Origin: Litorilinea aerophila
Lineage (GTDB): Bacteria > Chloroflexota > Anaerolineae > Caldilineales > Caldilineaceae
Length of the DNA: 40,186 nt
Reading direction: 5' to 3'
Assembly: GCA_945905745.1 (NCBI GenBank)
Contig: CAMDQF010000015.1
Coordinates: forward strand, 1 to 40,186
Shown here: positions 15,175-25,223 of the stretch, piece after piece
How positions within the stretch are numbered: position 1 is the stretch's first letter
Layout of the letters: the number at the start of each line of letters is the position of its first letter
Notes under the pieces: model-generated
Seen by the model: only the letters and a program-made list of their open reading frames with translations
What the model was told of the DNA's origin: nothing
Database searches by the model: none
Translations under genes and position numbers: made by a program

Positions 15175-15363
15175 CTACTTTAGCGGCGGAATCCCGAGAT
15201 CGGCGCAGATTTTCTTGGCAAGAATGTCACCGATTTCTGTATGTCTTGGGACAGCAGAGCGTCGGTTCAGCGCTGGGTTGTGCCACCAGGAATGACGCCC
15301 TCCTTCACGCAGTAACTCGCATCCCTGAGAACGAAGATGTTTTTCGAGTTCCCTGCGTTTCAT
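15175..15363 (-). CDS. hicA: HicA-type mRNA interferase toxin
   Basis: 62 aa with the full HicA signature: MKRRELEKHLRSQGCELLRE, the GGRHSWWHNP loop with the catalytic histidine (SH in most HicA, RHS here), and the ending EIGDILAKKICADLGIP. HicA has a dsRBD-like fold and cleaves mRNA and tmRNA. Its ATG overlaps the stop of hicB (ATGA). The order is antitoxin first, the reverse of the Escherichia coli hicAB order but common elsewhere. The pair interrupts a nucleoside ABC operon. Confidence 0.93.
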   Translation of the reverse strand: MKRRELEKHLRSQGCELLREGGRHSWWHNPALNRRSAVPRHTEIGDILAKKICADLGIPPLK

Positions 15364-15572
15364 ACGGTAATCCGTTCCTCCTGATAGTCTTGGCCCGCGG
15401 CCAACAACGCATCCTCGCGATTCATTTCCAGCGCTTCCTGCAAAGTGACACGCAGGCTATCTATCAGTTCCTCGCGGGTAGCTTCCTGGCAATTCACCCC
15501 AGGCACTTCTTCAATCCACCCAATCCACCACTTCCCGTCCCGCTTTACAATTGCTTTATATTCGTTGCGCAT
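15360..15572 (-). CDS. hicB: HicB-type antitoxin
   Basis: 70 aa, with GAGGAGAG 8 nt upstream of ATG 15572. The partial RNase-H-like fold reads YKAIVKRDGKWWIGWIEEVP, GVNCQEATREELIDSLRVTL and EALEMNREDA, the typical short HicB. No C-terminal DNA-binding domain is present, so repression, if any, would need another factor or the complex. It is translationally coupled to hicA. Upstream lies a repeat tract (15650-15682) that contains the stop of the permease gene. Confidence 0.9.
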   Translation of the reverse strand: MRNEYKAIVKRDGKWWIGWIEEVPGVNCQEATREELIDSLRVTLQEALEMNREDALLAAGQDYQEERITV

Positions 15573-15649
15573 AGGTGTTTTCTCTCCTCGCAGCCAAAAT
15601 CACCGGCTTTTACCCCACCTTCAACACTCATCAGCCCCATCACATCCCC

Positions 15650-15682
15650 ACCCAATTCCCAATACTCCAATCCCCTACTCTG
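15650..15682. repeat. GGGGATTGG/GTATTGGG-type tandem tract at the permease stop
   Basis: On the minus strand, units like AGTAGGGGATT, GGAGTATT and GGGAATTGG run from the permease stop (15675-15677) towards hicB. It is a single-armed member of the stop-associated repeat class. Confidence 0.5.
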
Positions 15683-16724
15683 TCCCCCCCTCCGTCTCAT
15701 AGACCTTCCCCTCAGCCGCGGGGGGACGCACACGCCCCACAAAGCCGGAGACGGCCACAATCGTCACAATATAGGGCAGCATCGAAATGAACTGACGGGG
15801 AACATTCGTCACCCCGGCCAGGAGCAGCTCGTTCTGTAACGCCTGGGTATAGCCGAAAAGGGTGGCCGCGCCCAGCGCGCCAAAGGGATTCCAGTTGCCG
15901 AAGATCATCGCGGCCAAGGAGATGAAGCCCCGGCCTGCGGTCATCCCCTCCTGAAACTGGCCCACGGCTTCCAGCACCAGATAGCCCCCGGCCAGCCCGG
16001 CCAGCATCCCGCCGATGGTTGTGTTGACGTAGCGGTAGCGGTTGACGTTGATGCCCACCGTGTCGGCGGCCCGGGGATGCTCGCCCACAGCCCGGGTGCG
16101 CAGACCCCAGCGAGTGTAGAAAAGGGCCACGTGGACGACCACCACCAGCAGCAGCGCCAGATAGGTGAGAGGTGGGTTATCGAACAACACCGGTCCGACA
16201 ACGGGAATTTCCGAGAGACCCGGAATAGCGACCGATGAGAACTTGCCCTGGGCGATGGCATCACGGTCGTAGAGGTAAGCAGAAATACCGGCTGCCAAAA
16301 TGATAATGACCGTGCCGGAGATGATCTGATCCATGCGGAAGCGAATGGAGAGGGTGGCGTGGAGCAGCCCCATCAGCCCGCCTACAGCAAGCGCAATCAA
16401 TACACTGAAGAGCAGGCTGTTCATCAGCGGCCAGTCATTGGTGTTGGTCTTGGCCACAAAACCCGCAAAGGCCCCGGCCAACATCATCCCTTCAATACCG
16501 ATATTGATGATGCCGGAGCGCTCACAGAGGATACCGCTCAGCGCACCCAGAATCAGGGGAATCGAGGCGCGCAGGGTAAAGTTGAGCGCGCTCACGCCAA
16601 AAAGTACCCGCAGCCAGGTGTATTGGTTGAGGGAAGTCAGGTTGACGAGGACGGCCATCACCACCAGAAAGAGGGCCAACCCCATTGCAATCAGCGAGGA
16701 ACGTTTCCAGAATGTGCTGCCCAT
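15675..16724 (-). CDS. Nucleoside/sugar ABC transporter permease 2
   Basis: 349 aa from ATG 16724, 4 nt after the upstream permease stop. It is a hydrophobic protein with about nine to ten membrane segments, for example SSLIAMGLALFLVVMAVLV, then FTLRASIPLILGALSGIL. ERSGIINIGIEGMMLAGAFA is the hallmark cytoplasmic/EAA-like region of BPD_transp_2 permeases. GINVNRYRYVNTTIGGMLAG is also typical of the YufQ type. It pairs with permease 1 to form the channel for the BMP lipoprotein. Its last codons touch a repeat tract, and hicBA follows. Confidence 0.93.
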   Translation of the reverse strand: MGSTFWKRSSLIAMGLALFLVVMAVLVNLTSLNQYTWLRVLFGVSALNFTLRASIPLILGALSGILCERSGIINIGIEGMMLAGAFAGFVAKTNTNDWPLMNSLLFSVLIALAVGGLMGLLHATLSIRFRMDQIISGTVIIILAAGISAYLYDRDAIAQGKFSSVAIPGLSEIPVVGPVLFDNPPLTYLALLLVVVVHVALFYTRWGLRTRAVGEHPRAADTVGINVNRYRYVNTTIGGMLAGLAGGYLVLEAVGQFQEGMTAGRGFISLAAMIFGNWNPFGALGAATLFGYTQALQNELLLAGVTNVPRQFISMLPYIVTIVAVSGFVGRVRPPAAEGKVYETEGGTE

Positions 16725-16728
16725 AGGA

Positions 16729-17877
16729 TTAGGAGCCTCCCCAACTGGTGCCCAACGAAGTGGACTCGGCCTCATTGGGTCGACGTTTGATGCGGTAAAG
16801 GGCACGAATGATCATCGGCGCAGCCACAAAGGCCAGGACCAGGGCCTGGATGATCTGGATGATGTCGGCGGCTACGCCCGAATCGAACTGCATTTTGGCC
16901 GCGCCCGCGTCCAGCGCACCAAAGAGCAGCGACGACAGTACTACCCCAACAGGATGGGTCTGGCCTAGCAGGGCGATGGTAATCCCGTCAAAACCGACCT
17001 GGCCGCCAAATTCCGGCGCGAATTTGTGGTTCAGCCCCAGAGTCTCCACCGCGCCAGCCAGCCCGGCCAGCCCGCCCGCAATTCCCATTGTCAGGATGAC
17101 CGTCCAGTTGACCCGAATCCCCGCATAGCGGGCCGCCTTCATATTCTGGCCGACCGTGCGAATCTCGAAGCCGATGGTCGTTTTGTAGATCAGCCACCAG
17201 ATGAAGACGACCGCAGCCAGGGCAATGAAGACGCCGTAGTGGACGCGGTAGGTGGGGTCAAAGAGATAGGGCAGCCGAGCCGAGGCCAGCACATCTGCGG
17301 TCTCGGAGATGGGGCCAGCCGTGCGATCCCAGAGGGGGCCGGGGGTCTGTCCCTGGCTGCCGCCTGCGTAGACCGTCCACCCGGCAAAGAGCGCGGCCAC
17401 ATAATTGAGCATAATCGTGACGATGACTTCGTGCGCGCCGGTGTAGACCTTCAGAATGCCAGGGATGGCACCCCACAGCATCCCGCCGATGATGCCAAAA
17501 ATAATGGCCAGGGGCAGATGAATCGCCATGGGCAGCCCCTCGAAATTAATACCAATAAAGACAGAAAAGATGGTGCCCATCACAAACTGGCCCGACGCGC
17601 CGATATTGAAAAGGCCGGCTTTGAAAGCCACGGCTACGGAGAGTCCGGTGAGGATAAAAGGAATCATCTTGCGGATGGTGATGGCCCAGGCTTTGGCGCT
17701 GCCAAAGGCACCCTCAAAGAGACCGGTGTAGGCGGCCCACGCGTTATCACCAGAAAGGTACATCACCAGCGCACCGGCCAGCAGGGCAGTGACGAGGGCC
17801 AGGAAAGGGATGAGCAGACCGCGCAAGACGCGCCCCAGGGGATGGGAGGCCGGCAGAGCAGGAGAAGCAGTCGCCAT
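16729..17877 (-). CDS. Nucleoside/sugar ABC transporter permease 1
   Basis: 382 aa. Membrane segments include VLRGLLIPFLALVTALLAGA near residue 20, followed by the SGDNAWAAYTGLFEGAFGS loop characteristic of YufP-type permeases. FKAGLFNIGASGQFVMGTIF is the conserved INIG-like stretch, and YTGAHEVIVTIMLNYVAALF follows. The extracytoplasmic loop with ...GPLWDRTAGPIS... also fits the family. It follows the BMP gene by about 150 nt, with a strong hairpin between, and is nearly contiguous with permease 2. Confidence 0.93.
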   Translation of the reverse strand: MATASPALPASHPLGRVLRGLLIPFLALVTALLAGALVMYLSGDNAWAAYTGLFEGAFGSAKAWAITIRKMIPFILTGLSVAVAFKAGLFNIGASGQFVMGTIFSVFIGINFEGLPMAIHLPLAIIFGIIGGMLWGAIPGILKVYTGAHEVIVTIMLNYVAALFAGWTVYAGGSQGQTPGPLWDRTAGPISETADVLASARLPYLFDPTYRVHYGVFIALAAVVFIWWLIYKTTIGFEIRTVGQNMKAARYAGIRVNWTVILTMGIAGGLAGLAGAVETLGLNHKFAPEFGGQVGFDGITIALLGQTHPVGVVLSSLLFGALDAGAAKMQFDSGVAADIIQIIQALVLAFVAAPMIIRALYRIKRRPNEAESTSLGTSWGGS

Positions 17878-17906
17878 AGAGGGAGTCCTGTTCTGGAACG
17901 ATTGGA

Positions 17907-17946
17907 CAAAGCGGGAGGTTCAGCAGTGCTGATTCCTCCCGCTTTG
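17907..17946 (-). terminator. Strong hairpin between BMP and permease genes
   Basis: 12-bp perfect arms CAAAGCGGGAGG and CCTCCCGCTTTG, with an inner TCAGCA/TGCTGA stem. It has no long U-tract on the minus strand. Its position after the highly expressed binding-protein gene fits an attenuator or mRNA-stabilising hairpin that raises binding protein over membrane subunits. Function inferred. Confidence 0.6.
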
Positions 17947-17960
17947 TCGAGCAGACGAAA

Positions 17961-18024
17961 GATTAGTAACCAGTAATCAGTGGTTATAGTCGAATTCTAC
18001 TGATAACTGGCAACTGCTTACTGA

Positions 18025-18030
<6 letters not shown>
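17961..18030. repeat. CAGTAATCAGTG-family inverted repeat over the BMP stop codon
   Basis: GATTAGTAACCAGTAATCAG faces CTGCTTACTGATTAGTTGCC. The stop of the BMP gene (18025-18027) is inside the right arm. It is related to the elements at 8711-8760 and 23921-23995. Confidence 0.65.
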
Positions 18031-19137
<1,107 letters not shown>

Positions 19138-19199
19138 GTACTCCACTCCTTTGGGATTGTTGGATTTCTCACTACTGGGAAACGAAAATATAGACACAA

Positions 19200-19219
19200 T
19201 TGACGACGGGAATCGTCAA
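19200..19219 (-). promoter_or_regulatory. Palindrome in the BMP leader, possible operator
   Basis: TTGACGA, 6 bases, then TCGTCAA forms a perfect 7-bp inverted repeat about 20-40 nt downstream of the predicted start site. It could be a repressor site or a leader hairpin. No regulator gene is adjacent. Confidence 0.35.
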
Positions 19220-19244
19220 GCCATCTATCGGGGAAGCGTCTTCT

Positions 19245-19273
19245 ATTATACCCGTGGGCATACTCCCTAGCAA
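19245..19273 (-). promoter_or_regulatory. Sigma-70-like promoter of the BMP transporter operon
   Basis: On the minus strand TTGCTA (19273-19268), 17 bases, then a perfect TATAAT (19250-19245). The leader to the BMP ATG is about 100 nt. The divergent recombinase gene has its own TATAAT at 19483-19488 on the plus strand. Confidence 0.55.
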
Positions 19274-19340
19274 ACCCTGCCCAAAGTGAAATGGCTATGT
19301 CTATTTTGAGTTAGGCTACTTCACGAAAATAGGTATCCAG

Positions 19341-19418
19341 AAGTCCTCGGCACTTCACGAATACCAACGGCGTGATGATGGCGTACCGACTCGCTTGGGC
19401 AGAAAGTGCCGGGGACTT
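19341..19418. repeat. 15-bp inverted repeat between divergent BMP and recombinase genes
   Basis: AAGTCCTCGGCACTT and AAGTGCCGGGGACTT pair with one mismatch around a 48-nt loop. In addition, near-direct repeats CCAAAGTGAAATG (19281) and CCCAAGTGAAATG (19448) flank it. It might be a recombinase-related or regulatory site; nothing proves this. Confidence 0.4.
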
Positions 19419-19507
19419 TAGCGGCCAACCAACTCATTTTGAGCACACCCAAGTGAAATGATAGCGATTGTGAGCCGGGTGGTATAATCGAAAAAGGAGG
19501 ACGAGGC

Positions 19508-20368
19508 GTGCAGACAGAAATTGAAGCGTTTCTGGAACATCTGACAACCGAAGGGCGATCACCCAACACAAAAGCCGCCTACCGAGCAGATTTGCGTGGA
19601 TTCTGCCGCTTCTTGCAGGCGGCAAACCCGCCCGTGGTGAGTTGGCATTCGGTGTCAGAGCGACATCTGGCCGCATATGTGGCCCATTTGCAGGAGCAGG
19701 GAAGCCACCCGGCTACGCTCCGCCGCAAAACCGTAGCCCTGGGCCGTTTCTTCGACTTTCTGGGCAAAGCGAGACCGCTGCTGGCAAGCCTGCCCCACTC
19801 CTTCTTAAAGCCGCCGCTTCTTCTCCTGGCGTCCAGAGAGATAGACGCGCTGCTGGCGCAGATGGCCGCTTCGACAGCCAGTACAGCCCGCCGGGATCGG
19901 GCGATCCTGGCCTTGCTATGGGAGACCAGGGCACAGGTGTCGGAAGTGGTGGGGTTGAACCGGGGTGATTTTGACGAAACCACCGGCGAGATTCTCCTGG
20001 GCCGGGGCGGATCCCGACAACGCAGGCTGACTCTTTCCCCAGCCGCCGCCGAAGCTGTGCAGGGCTGTTTGTCCAACAGCGTCTCTGGGTCCGGTTCGCT
20101 TTCTGGGCAAGAGCCGCTCTTTCGTAACCAGCGGGGTGAACGGCTGACCCGCCAGGGCGTCTGGTTTATCCTCCGAGGCTGGGCCACCGCGGCGGGCATC
20201 CGCGAGTTGTTGACGCCTCGGCTATTGCGGCAGGGCGCTGCAGCGCGTCTTTTGCCTGCCGGGATAGACCAGCAACCGCTTGACAACCGGGCTGGCCAGG
20301 TCCATCCTCTCCTGCTGGACGGTCTGCCCCCTGTCCCGCCCACTACCCATCCACCCACCAACCGATAA
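19508..20368 (+). CDS. XerC/D-like tyrosine recombinase lacking catalytic residues
   Basis: 286 aa from GTG 19508, with AAGGAGG 6 nt upstream. Residues ~1-90 are a SAM-like core-binding domain (TEGRSPNTKAAYRADLRGFC). The catalytic domain begins near residue 105. Aligned by eye with XerC/D, arginine I in the GLRVSEL motif is Gln here (RAQVSEVVGL). The TPHxLRH box reads TPRLLRQG, so the histidine is lost. The LGH motif reads AGQ, and no tyrosine occurs in the expected IYTH position. The reading frame is intact, so it is either a catalytically dead DNA-binding protein or a young pseudogene. It ends 4 nt before the PNP start, so the two are probably co-translated. Confidence 0.8.
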   Translation: MQTEIEAFLEHLTTEGRSPNTKAAYRADLRGFCRFLQAANPPVVSWHSVSERHLAAYVAHLQEQGSHPATLRRKTVALGRFFDFLGKARPLLASLPHSFLKPPLLLLASREIDALLAQMAASTASTARRDRAILALLWETRAQVSEVVGLNRGDFDETTGEILLGRGGSRQRRLTLSPAAAEAVQGCLSNSVSGSGSLSGQEPLFRNQRGERLTRQGVWFILRGWATAAGIRELLTPRLLRQGAAARLLPAGIDQQPLDNRAGQVHPLLLDGLPPVPPTTHPPTNR

Positions 20369-20372
20369 GCTG

Positions 20373-21215
20373 ATGTATACCCAATTTTCCCCGAACGACT
20401 ACGACGAAGCCGCAGCCTATATTCAGGCGCGCATCTCCCAAAAGCCTGCCGTGGGTCTGATCCTGGGCAGCGGGCTTAGCCCCCTGGCCGAATCCATCGC
20501 CGACGGGGTGCGGATTCCCTATGGAGAGATTCCCCACTTCCCGGTCAGCACAGTGGAGGGCCACGCCGGGCAACTGGTCATCGGTCAACTGGCCGGTGTG
20601 CCGGTCTGCGCCATGCAGGGGCGTTTCCACTTCTACGAAGGCTACACGCCGCAACAGATTACCTTCCCGGTGCGGGTGATGCGGCGGCTGGGTGCGCAGA
20701 CGCTGATCGTCACCAACGCCGCGGGTGGTCTGAACCCGATTTTCCGTTCCGGGGATCTGATGCTGATCGAGGATCATCTGAATTTTGTGGGGATGGCGGG
20801 CCATCACCCGCTGTACGGGCCGAATCTGCCGGAGTTCGGCCCGCGTTTTCCGTCCATGACCAAAGCCTATGCGCCCGAGCTGCGCGCTCTGCTTTTGGAG
20901 GCGGCGAACGAACTGCAAATTCCTGTCCACCGGGGCGTCTATGCGATGGTGGCTGGGCCGAGCTTTGAGACCCCGGCCGAGGTGCGTTTTCTGCGCAATG
21001 CCGGGGCCGACGCGGTGGGGATGAGCACCGCGCCGGAAGTCATTGTCGCCCACCATGCGGGGATGGCCGTGCTGGGCATCAGCAGCATCACCAATGTGGC
21101 GGTGGATGTGACCGATTCCGACGCGGACACGACTCACGCAGAAGTATTGGAGACCGGGGCATTGATCGTGCCCCGGCTGACCCGGTTGCTGATGGGGGTG
21201 TTGGGGAAGATGTGA
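20373..21215 (+). CDS. punA: Purine nucleoside phosphorylase, trimeric (PNP/MTAP) class
   Basis: 280 aa from ATG 20373; the track start lies inside the preceding gene. It has no clear Shine-Dalgarno, so coupling to the recombinase gene is likely. Motifs include LILGSGLSPLAESI (phosphate loop), VEGHAGQLVIGQL, CAMQGRFHFYEGY (phosphate and ribose residues), LIVTNAAGGLNP, and VAGPSFETPAEVRF with GADAVGMSTAPEV. The late ITNVAVDVTDSD contains the purine-contacting Asn region. The enzyme splits (deoxy)inosine and guanosine with phosphate to base and ribose-1-phosphate in the cytosol. It lies next to the nucleoside ABC operon, divergently, consistent with nucleoside salvage. Confidence 0.94.
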   Translation: MYTQFSPNDYDEAAAYIQARISQKPAVGLILGSGLSPLAESIADGVRIPYGEIPHFPVSTVEGHAGQLVIGQLAGVPVCAMQGRFHFYEGYTPQQITFPVRVMRRLGAQTLIVTNAAGGLNPIFRSGDLMLIEDHLNFVGMAGHHPLYGPNLPEFGPRFPSMTKAYAPELRALLLEAANELQIPVHRGVYAMVAGPSFETPAEVRFLRNAGADAVGMSTAPEVIVAHHAGMAVLGISSITNVAVDVTDSDADTTHAEVLETGALIVPRLTRLLMGVLGKM

Positions 21216-21575
21216 GGAAGCAAGGAAAGCCGATTCAGCCGATTGCTTTTTCCCCTTTGCGGCCAGACAATCCGAGTCGTCGTTTAGGACTTTGCCCCAG
21301 TGTCGGTACGGAAGACATCATCCATCTTATCGGCACTTAAAACTGGCGACTGCTCATAGAGAAAACAGGCCGCTGCTCGACGCGGCTCGGTTTGATAGAG
21401 TTGTGGAGTCTGCTTCAGAGCCTGTTTGAATATTACTGGCTCTTATAAAATTTCAATTTCAGAAACGGTAATCGTAGGGGCGTCCCTACGATTACCGGAT
21501 TTGGTCGTGAAAATTCATTAGAATACCGGGCAGAGAATTTGCGAAATAATCCAGTATAAATCTGTGTTTTCTGCG
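21216..21575. other. Gene-free stretch between convergent punA and proS
   Basis: No ORF of interest. It is AT-richer than the surroundings and holds a perfect 13-bp hairpin at 21467-21496 and a tract CGCAGAAAACACAGATTTATAC (minus strand) starting directly at the proS stop. Terminator functions are likely for both converging genes. Confidence 0.5.
21467..21496. terminator. Perfect 13-bp hairpin between punA and proS
   Basis: GGTAATCGTAGGG, a 4-base loop, then CCCTACGATTACC. It is symmetric, so it may act for both converging genes, although no U-run follows. Sequences of this GTAGGGGCG type are common dispersed palindromes in bacteria. Confidence 0.55.
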
Positions 21576-23354
<1,779 letters not shown>

Positions 23355-23428
23355 AAGAGTGTACTCCGTAAAGAATCGCCCGTTTGGGCGTGGAAGGTTA
23401 AGTTACAGTGTCGGCTCGCCTTGGCCCC

Positions 23429-23509
23429 GTATTTCGTATTGCGTATTCCGTTTTTCGGTACTCTACCTAATACAGATACGCACTACGCACTACGCAATAG
23501 TCTGTCCAC
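23429..23509. repeat. CGTATTGCG/CGTAGTGCG repeat pair over the thioredoxin stop
   Basis: CGTATTTCGTATTGCGTATTC on the left faces GATACGCACTACGCACTACG on the right. The thioredoxin stop codon (23483-23485) and its last residues (RSA) come from the right arm. Confidence 0.65.
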
Positions 23510-23896
23510 CCGCTCGCTCAGGCCGTCGATGGTCAACACCCCGGTGTGGCGGTCTACCACTTCCCCATTCTGAAAAAAGATGACGGTGGGGATGCCCAGG
23601 ATATGGTAGCGAGCGGGGATGGTAGGGTTCTCGTCCACGTCCAGTTTGGCGACGACGATCCGGCCCGCGTACTCCTCGGCCAGAAAGCCGATGTGGGGCG
23701 ACATCTGGTGACACGGGCCACACCAGTCCGCCCAGAAATCAATGACAGCCAGTTGCTCGCTGCCCAGAATGCGCTCGTCAAAGTCAGCGTCGGTCACGTG
23801 GATGGGGCGCGCTGCGGCAACCGAGGGCTGGGCCGTAGCTGGGCGGGCTATTTTCTTGGCTTTCAGGCCAGTCCATTGGAGGAGTTGATTAAGCAT
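23483..23896 (-). CDS. trxA: Thioredoxin-family protein
   Basis: 137 aa from ATG 23896, with AGGA upstream. A ~30-residue N-terminal extension (LLQWTGLKAKKIARPATAQP) precedes a standard thioredoxin domain: IDFWADWCGPCHQMSP with the CGPC redox pair, VAKLDVDENPTIPARYHILG and IPTVIFFQNGEVV (cis-Pro). The histidine after CGPC is unusual but tolerated (most have K or R). It is cytosolic and reduces protein disulfides with NADPH/TrxR. Genes on both sides of the group concern redox or thiol chemistry (OsmC). The C-terminal RSA is encoded by a repeat. Confidence 0.93.
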   Translation of the reverse strand: MLNQLLQWTGLKAKKIARPATAQPSVAAARPIHVTDADFDERILGSEQLAVIDFWADWCGPCHQMSPHIGFLAEEYAGRIVVAKLDVDENPTIPARYHILGIPTVIFFQNGEVVDRHTGVLTIDGLSERVDRLLRSA

Positions 23897-23920
23897 TATA
23901 AGTCCTGCTGGGAGCAAAAA

Positions 23921-23995
23921 GTTATCAGTGAACAGTAATCAGTTTTCACCCAAAATCGGGCATAGCGGAATCCACTGGTGACTGGTCACTGATTC
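23921..23995. repeat. CAGTGAACAGTAATCAG-family inverted repeat over the OsmC stop
   Basis: TTATCAGTGAACAGTAATCA faces CACTGGTGACTGGTCACTGA. The OsmC stop (23986-23988) and its last residues (NQ) lie in the right arm. Same family as 8711-8760. Confidence 0.65.
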
Positions 23996-24393
23996 TGCCG
24001 CACCTCAAAATCGTGGGTAATCGTCGCCACGCCGGAAAGCGTGGCGTATGCGCCGCAATATTTCTCCACACTCAGGGCGATGGCCCGCTCGACTTTGGCC
24101 GGGTCTACCCCCGCGCCGGTGACGATAAAGTGCATGTGAATATCCTTCCAGGGACGCTGGGCTTCCTCGGCCCGCACGCCGTCCATCTCCACCTCCACTC
24201 CGGCGAAGGGCTGGCGCTGTTTCTGCAGAATAATCACGACATCCACCAGCGAACAGCCGCCCAGCCCCAGCAGAAGCATCTGCATGGGGCTGACACCCGG
24301 CCCATCGGTGCTGCTCATCACCACCGACTTGCCGTTGGCATCAATGCCAAGAAATGTCTTGTCTTCAATCCACTTCACGCGTGTTTTAGACAT
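23986..24393 (-). CDS. OsmC/YhfA-type peroxidase-like protein
   Basis: 135 aa, with GGAGGTTTCCC before ATG 24393. The OsmC fold reads FLGIDANGKSVVMSSTDGP, MQMLLLGLGGCSLVDVVIIL (first catalytic Cys) and ALSVEKYCGAYATLSGVATI (second Cys). Both redox cysteines are present, so a thiol-dependent hydroperoxidase is possible. The GVSPMQ start places it nearer the YhfA-like subgroup than Ohr. It is in the proS-trx-OsmC-CoA-binding cluster, all in one direction. Confidence 0.92.
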   Translation of the reverse strand: MSKTRVKWIEDKTFLGIDANGKSVVMSSTDGPGVSPMQMLLLGLGGCSLVDVVIILQKQRQPFAGVEVEMDGVRAEEAQRPWKDIHMHFIVTGAGVDPAKVERAIALSVEKYCGAYATLSGVATITHDFEVRQNQ

Positions 24394-24404
24394 GGGAAAC
24401 CTCC

Positions 24405-24480
24405 ATTGGTTGATTCGTTGATTGGTTGATTGGGTGGCGAGACGATTTCACCTTGTCATCCATTCACCTTGTCATCCCCT
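24405..24480. repeat. Two 8-nt tandem tracts (GTTGATTG and GGTGACAA families)
   Basis: 24405-24434 is GGTTGATT, CGTTGATT, GGTTGATT, GGGTGG. 24446-24480 read on minus has GATGACAA, GGTGAATG, GATGACAA, GGTGA and supplies the stop of the CoA-binding gene (24456-24458). Two unrelated sequences side by side share the same 8-nt phasing. Confidence 0.6.
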
Positions 24481-24869
24481 TTTGGATTCTGCACGTGCTG
24501 GACGAGAATACAATCCTCCACCACATCCAGCCCGTTGGCTTTGGCCCAGCGAATGGCTTCGGTGTCTTCGGCGCCAGGCTGAAACCAGATGGCTTTGGCC
24601 CCAGCCTCTTTGGCCTGTTGCACCACTTCCAGGGCCAGGTAGGGTGGAATAACCATATCCACAACCGTCGGCGGCTGGGGCAGATCCAGCAGCGAAGCGT
24701 AGGCGGTGTCGCCTTCCACCTCACTCTCCCGGCTGTTGATGGCGTAGACCGTGTAGCCCGCGGTGCGCAGGGTTTTGTAGATACGGTTGCCGAACTTGCG
24801 GGGATTGTTGCTGGCCCCCACCACAGCCCACACCGGTTCGTTGGCATATTTCTGAATCAGATTTGGCAT
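24456..24869 (-). CDS. CoA-binding (YccU-like) Rossmann protein
   Basis: 137 aa from ATG 24869 (track start 24911 lacks support). A single CoA_binding domain is present: VWAVVGASNNPRKFGNRIYK (nucleotide loop), YTVYAINSRESEVEGD, VDMVIPPYLALEVVQQAKEA, AIWFQPGAED and a final VVEDCILVQH. It is related to the N-terminal domain of succinyl-CoA synthetase alpha but is stand-alone, as in YccU. Function is unknown; binding of CoA or a nucleotide is inferred. Its last residues (KGDDKVNG) come from the repeat at 24446-24480. Confidence 0.9.
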   Translation of the reverse strand: MPNLIQKYANEPVWAVVGASNNPRKFGNRIYKTLRTAGYTVYAINSRESEVEGDTAYASLLDLPQPPTVVDMVIPPYLALEVVQQAKEAGAKAIWFQPGAEDTEAIRWAKANGLDVVEDCILVQHVQNPKGDDKVNG

Positions 24870-25223
24870 TGTTATTCTGTCTCGGTATGGAAATTGGAAG
24901 CACGCAGGCACAAAGGCACAGAAAGACGAAAAGAAAAGCCTTGAAAGTATACTTTCCCCGGATCGAAGATGTCAAAGATCGTTGCTTTCCCGTGGGAACT
25001 CTGCCACAACAGCCACTGACTATTGTAAAGTCAACCTCCCAATCTTTTGACGCGCCGCGGCTTCTGCCCTGACTTTTCAAACCTGTGGCCCTGCGCTATA
25101 CTTCCCAATAATCCCACGACAGCCGTTTGTTGCTACGGCTGTACTGCCTGACTGAACAACTGAATCTGACCTGCTGGGCGACCCGGCCCGCCATCCCCTT
25201 TAATTGTCAAGGAGAAAAGATTG
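24870..25223. other. Divergent intergenic region before the fadD-type gene
   Basis: 24898-24940 is an 8-nt tract of the ACGCAGGC/ACAAAGGC type. A plausible plus-strand -10 TATACT lies at 25097-25102 with a weak -35 (TTTTCA). A hairpin ACAGCCG/CGGCTGT lies at 25119-25142 in the predicted leader. No gene is seen. Confidence 0.45.
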
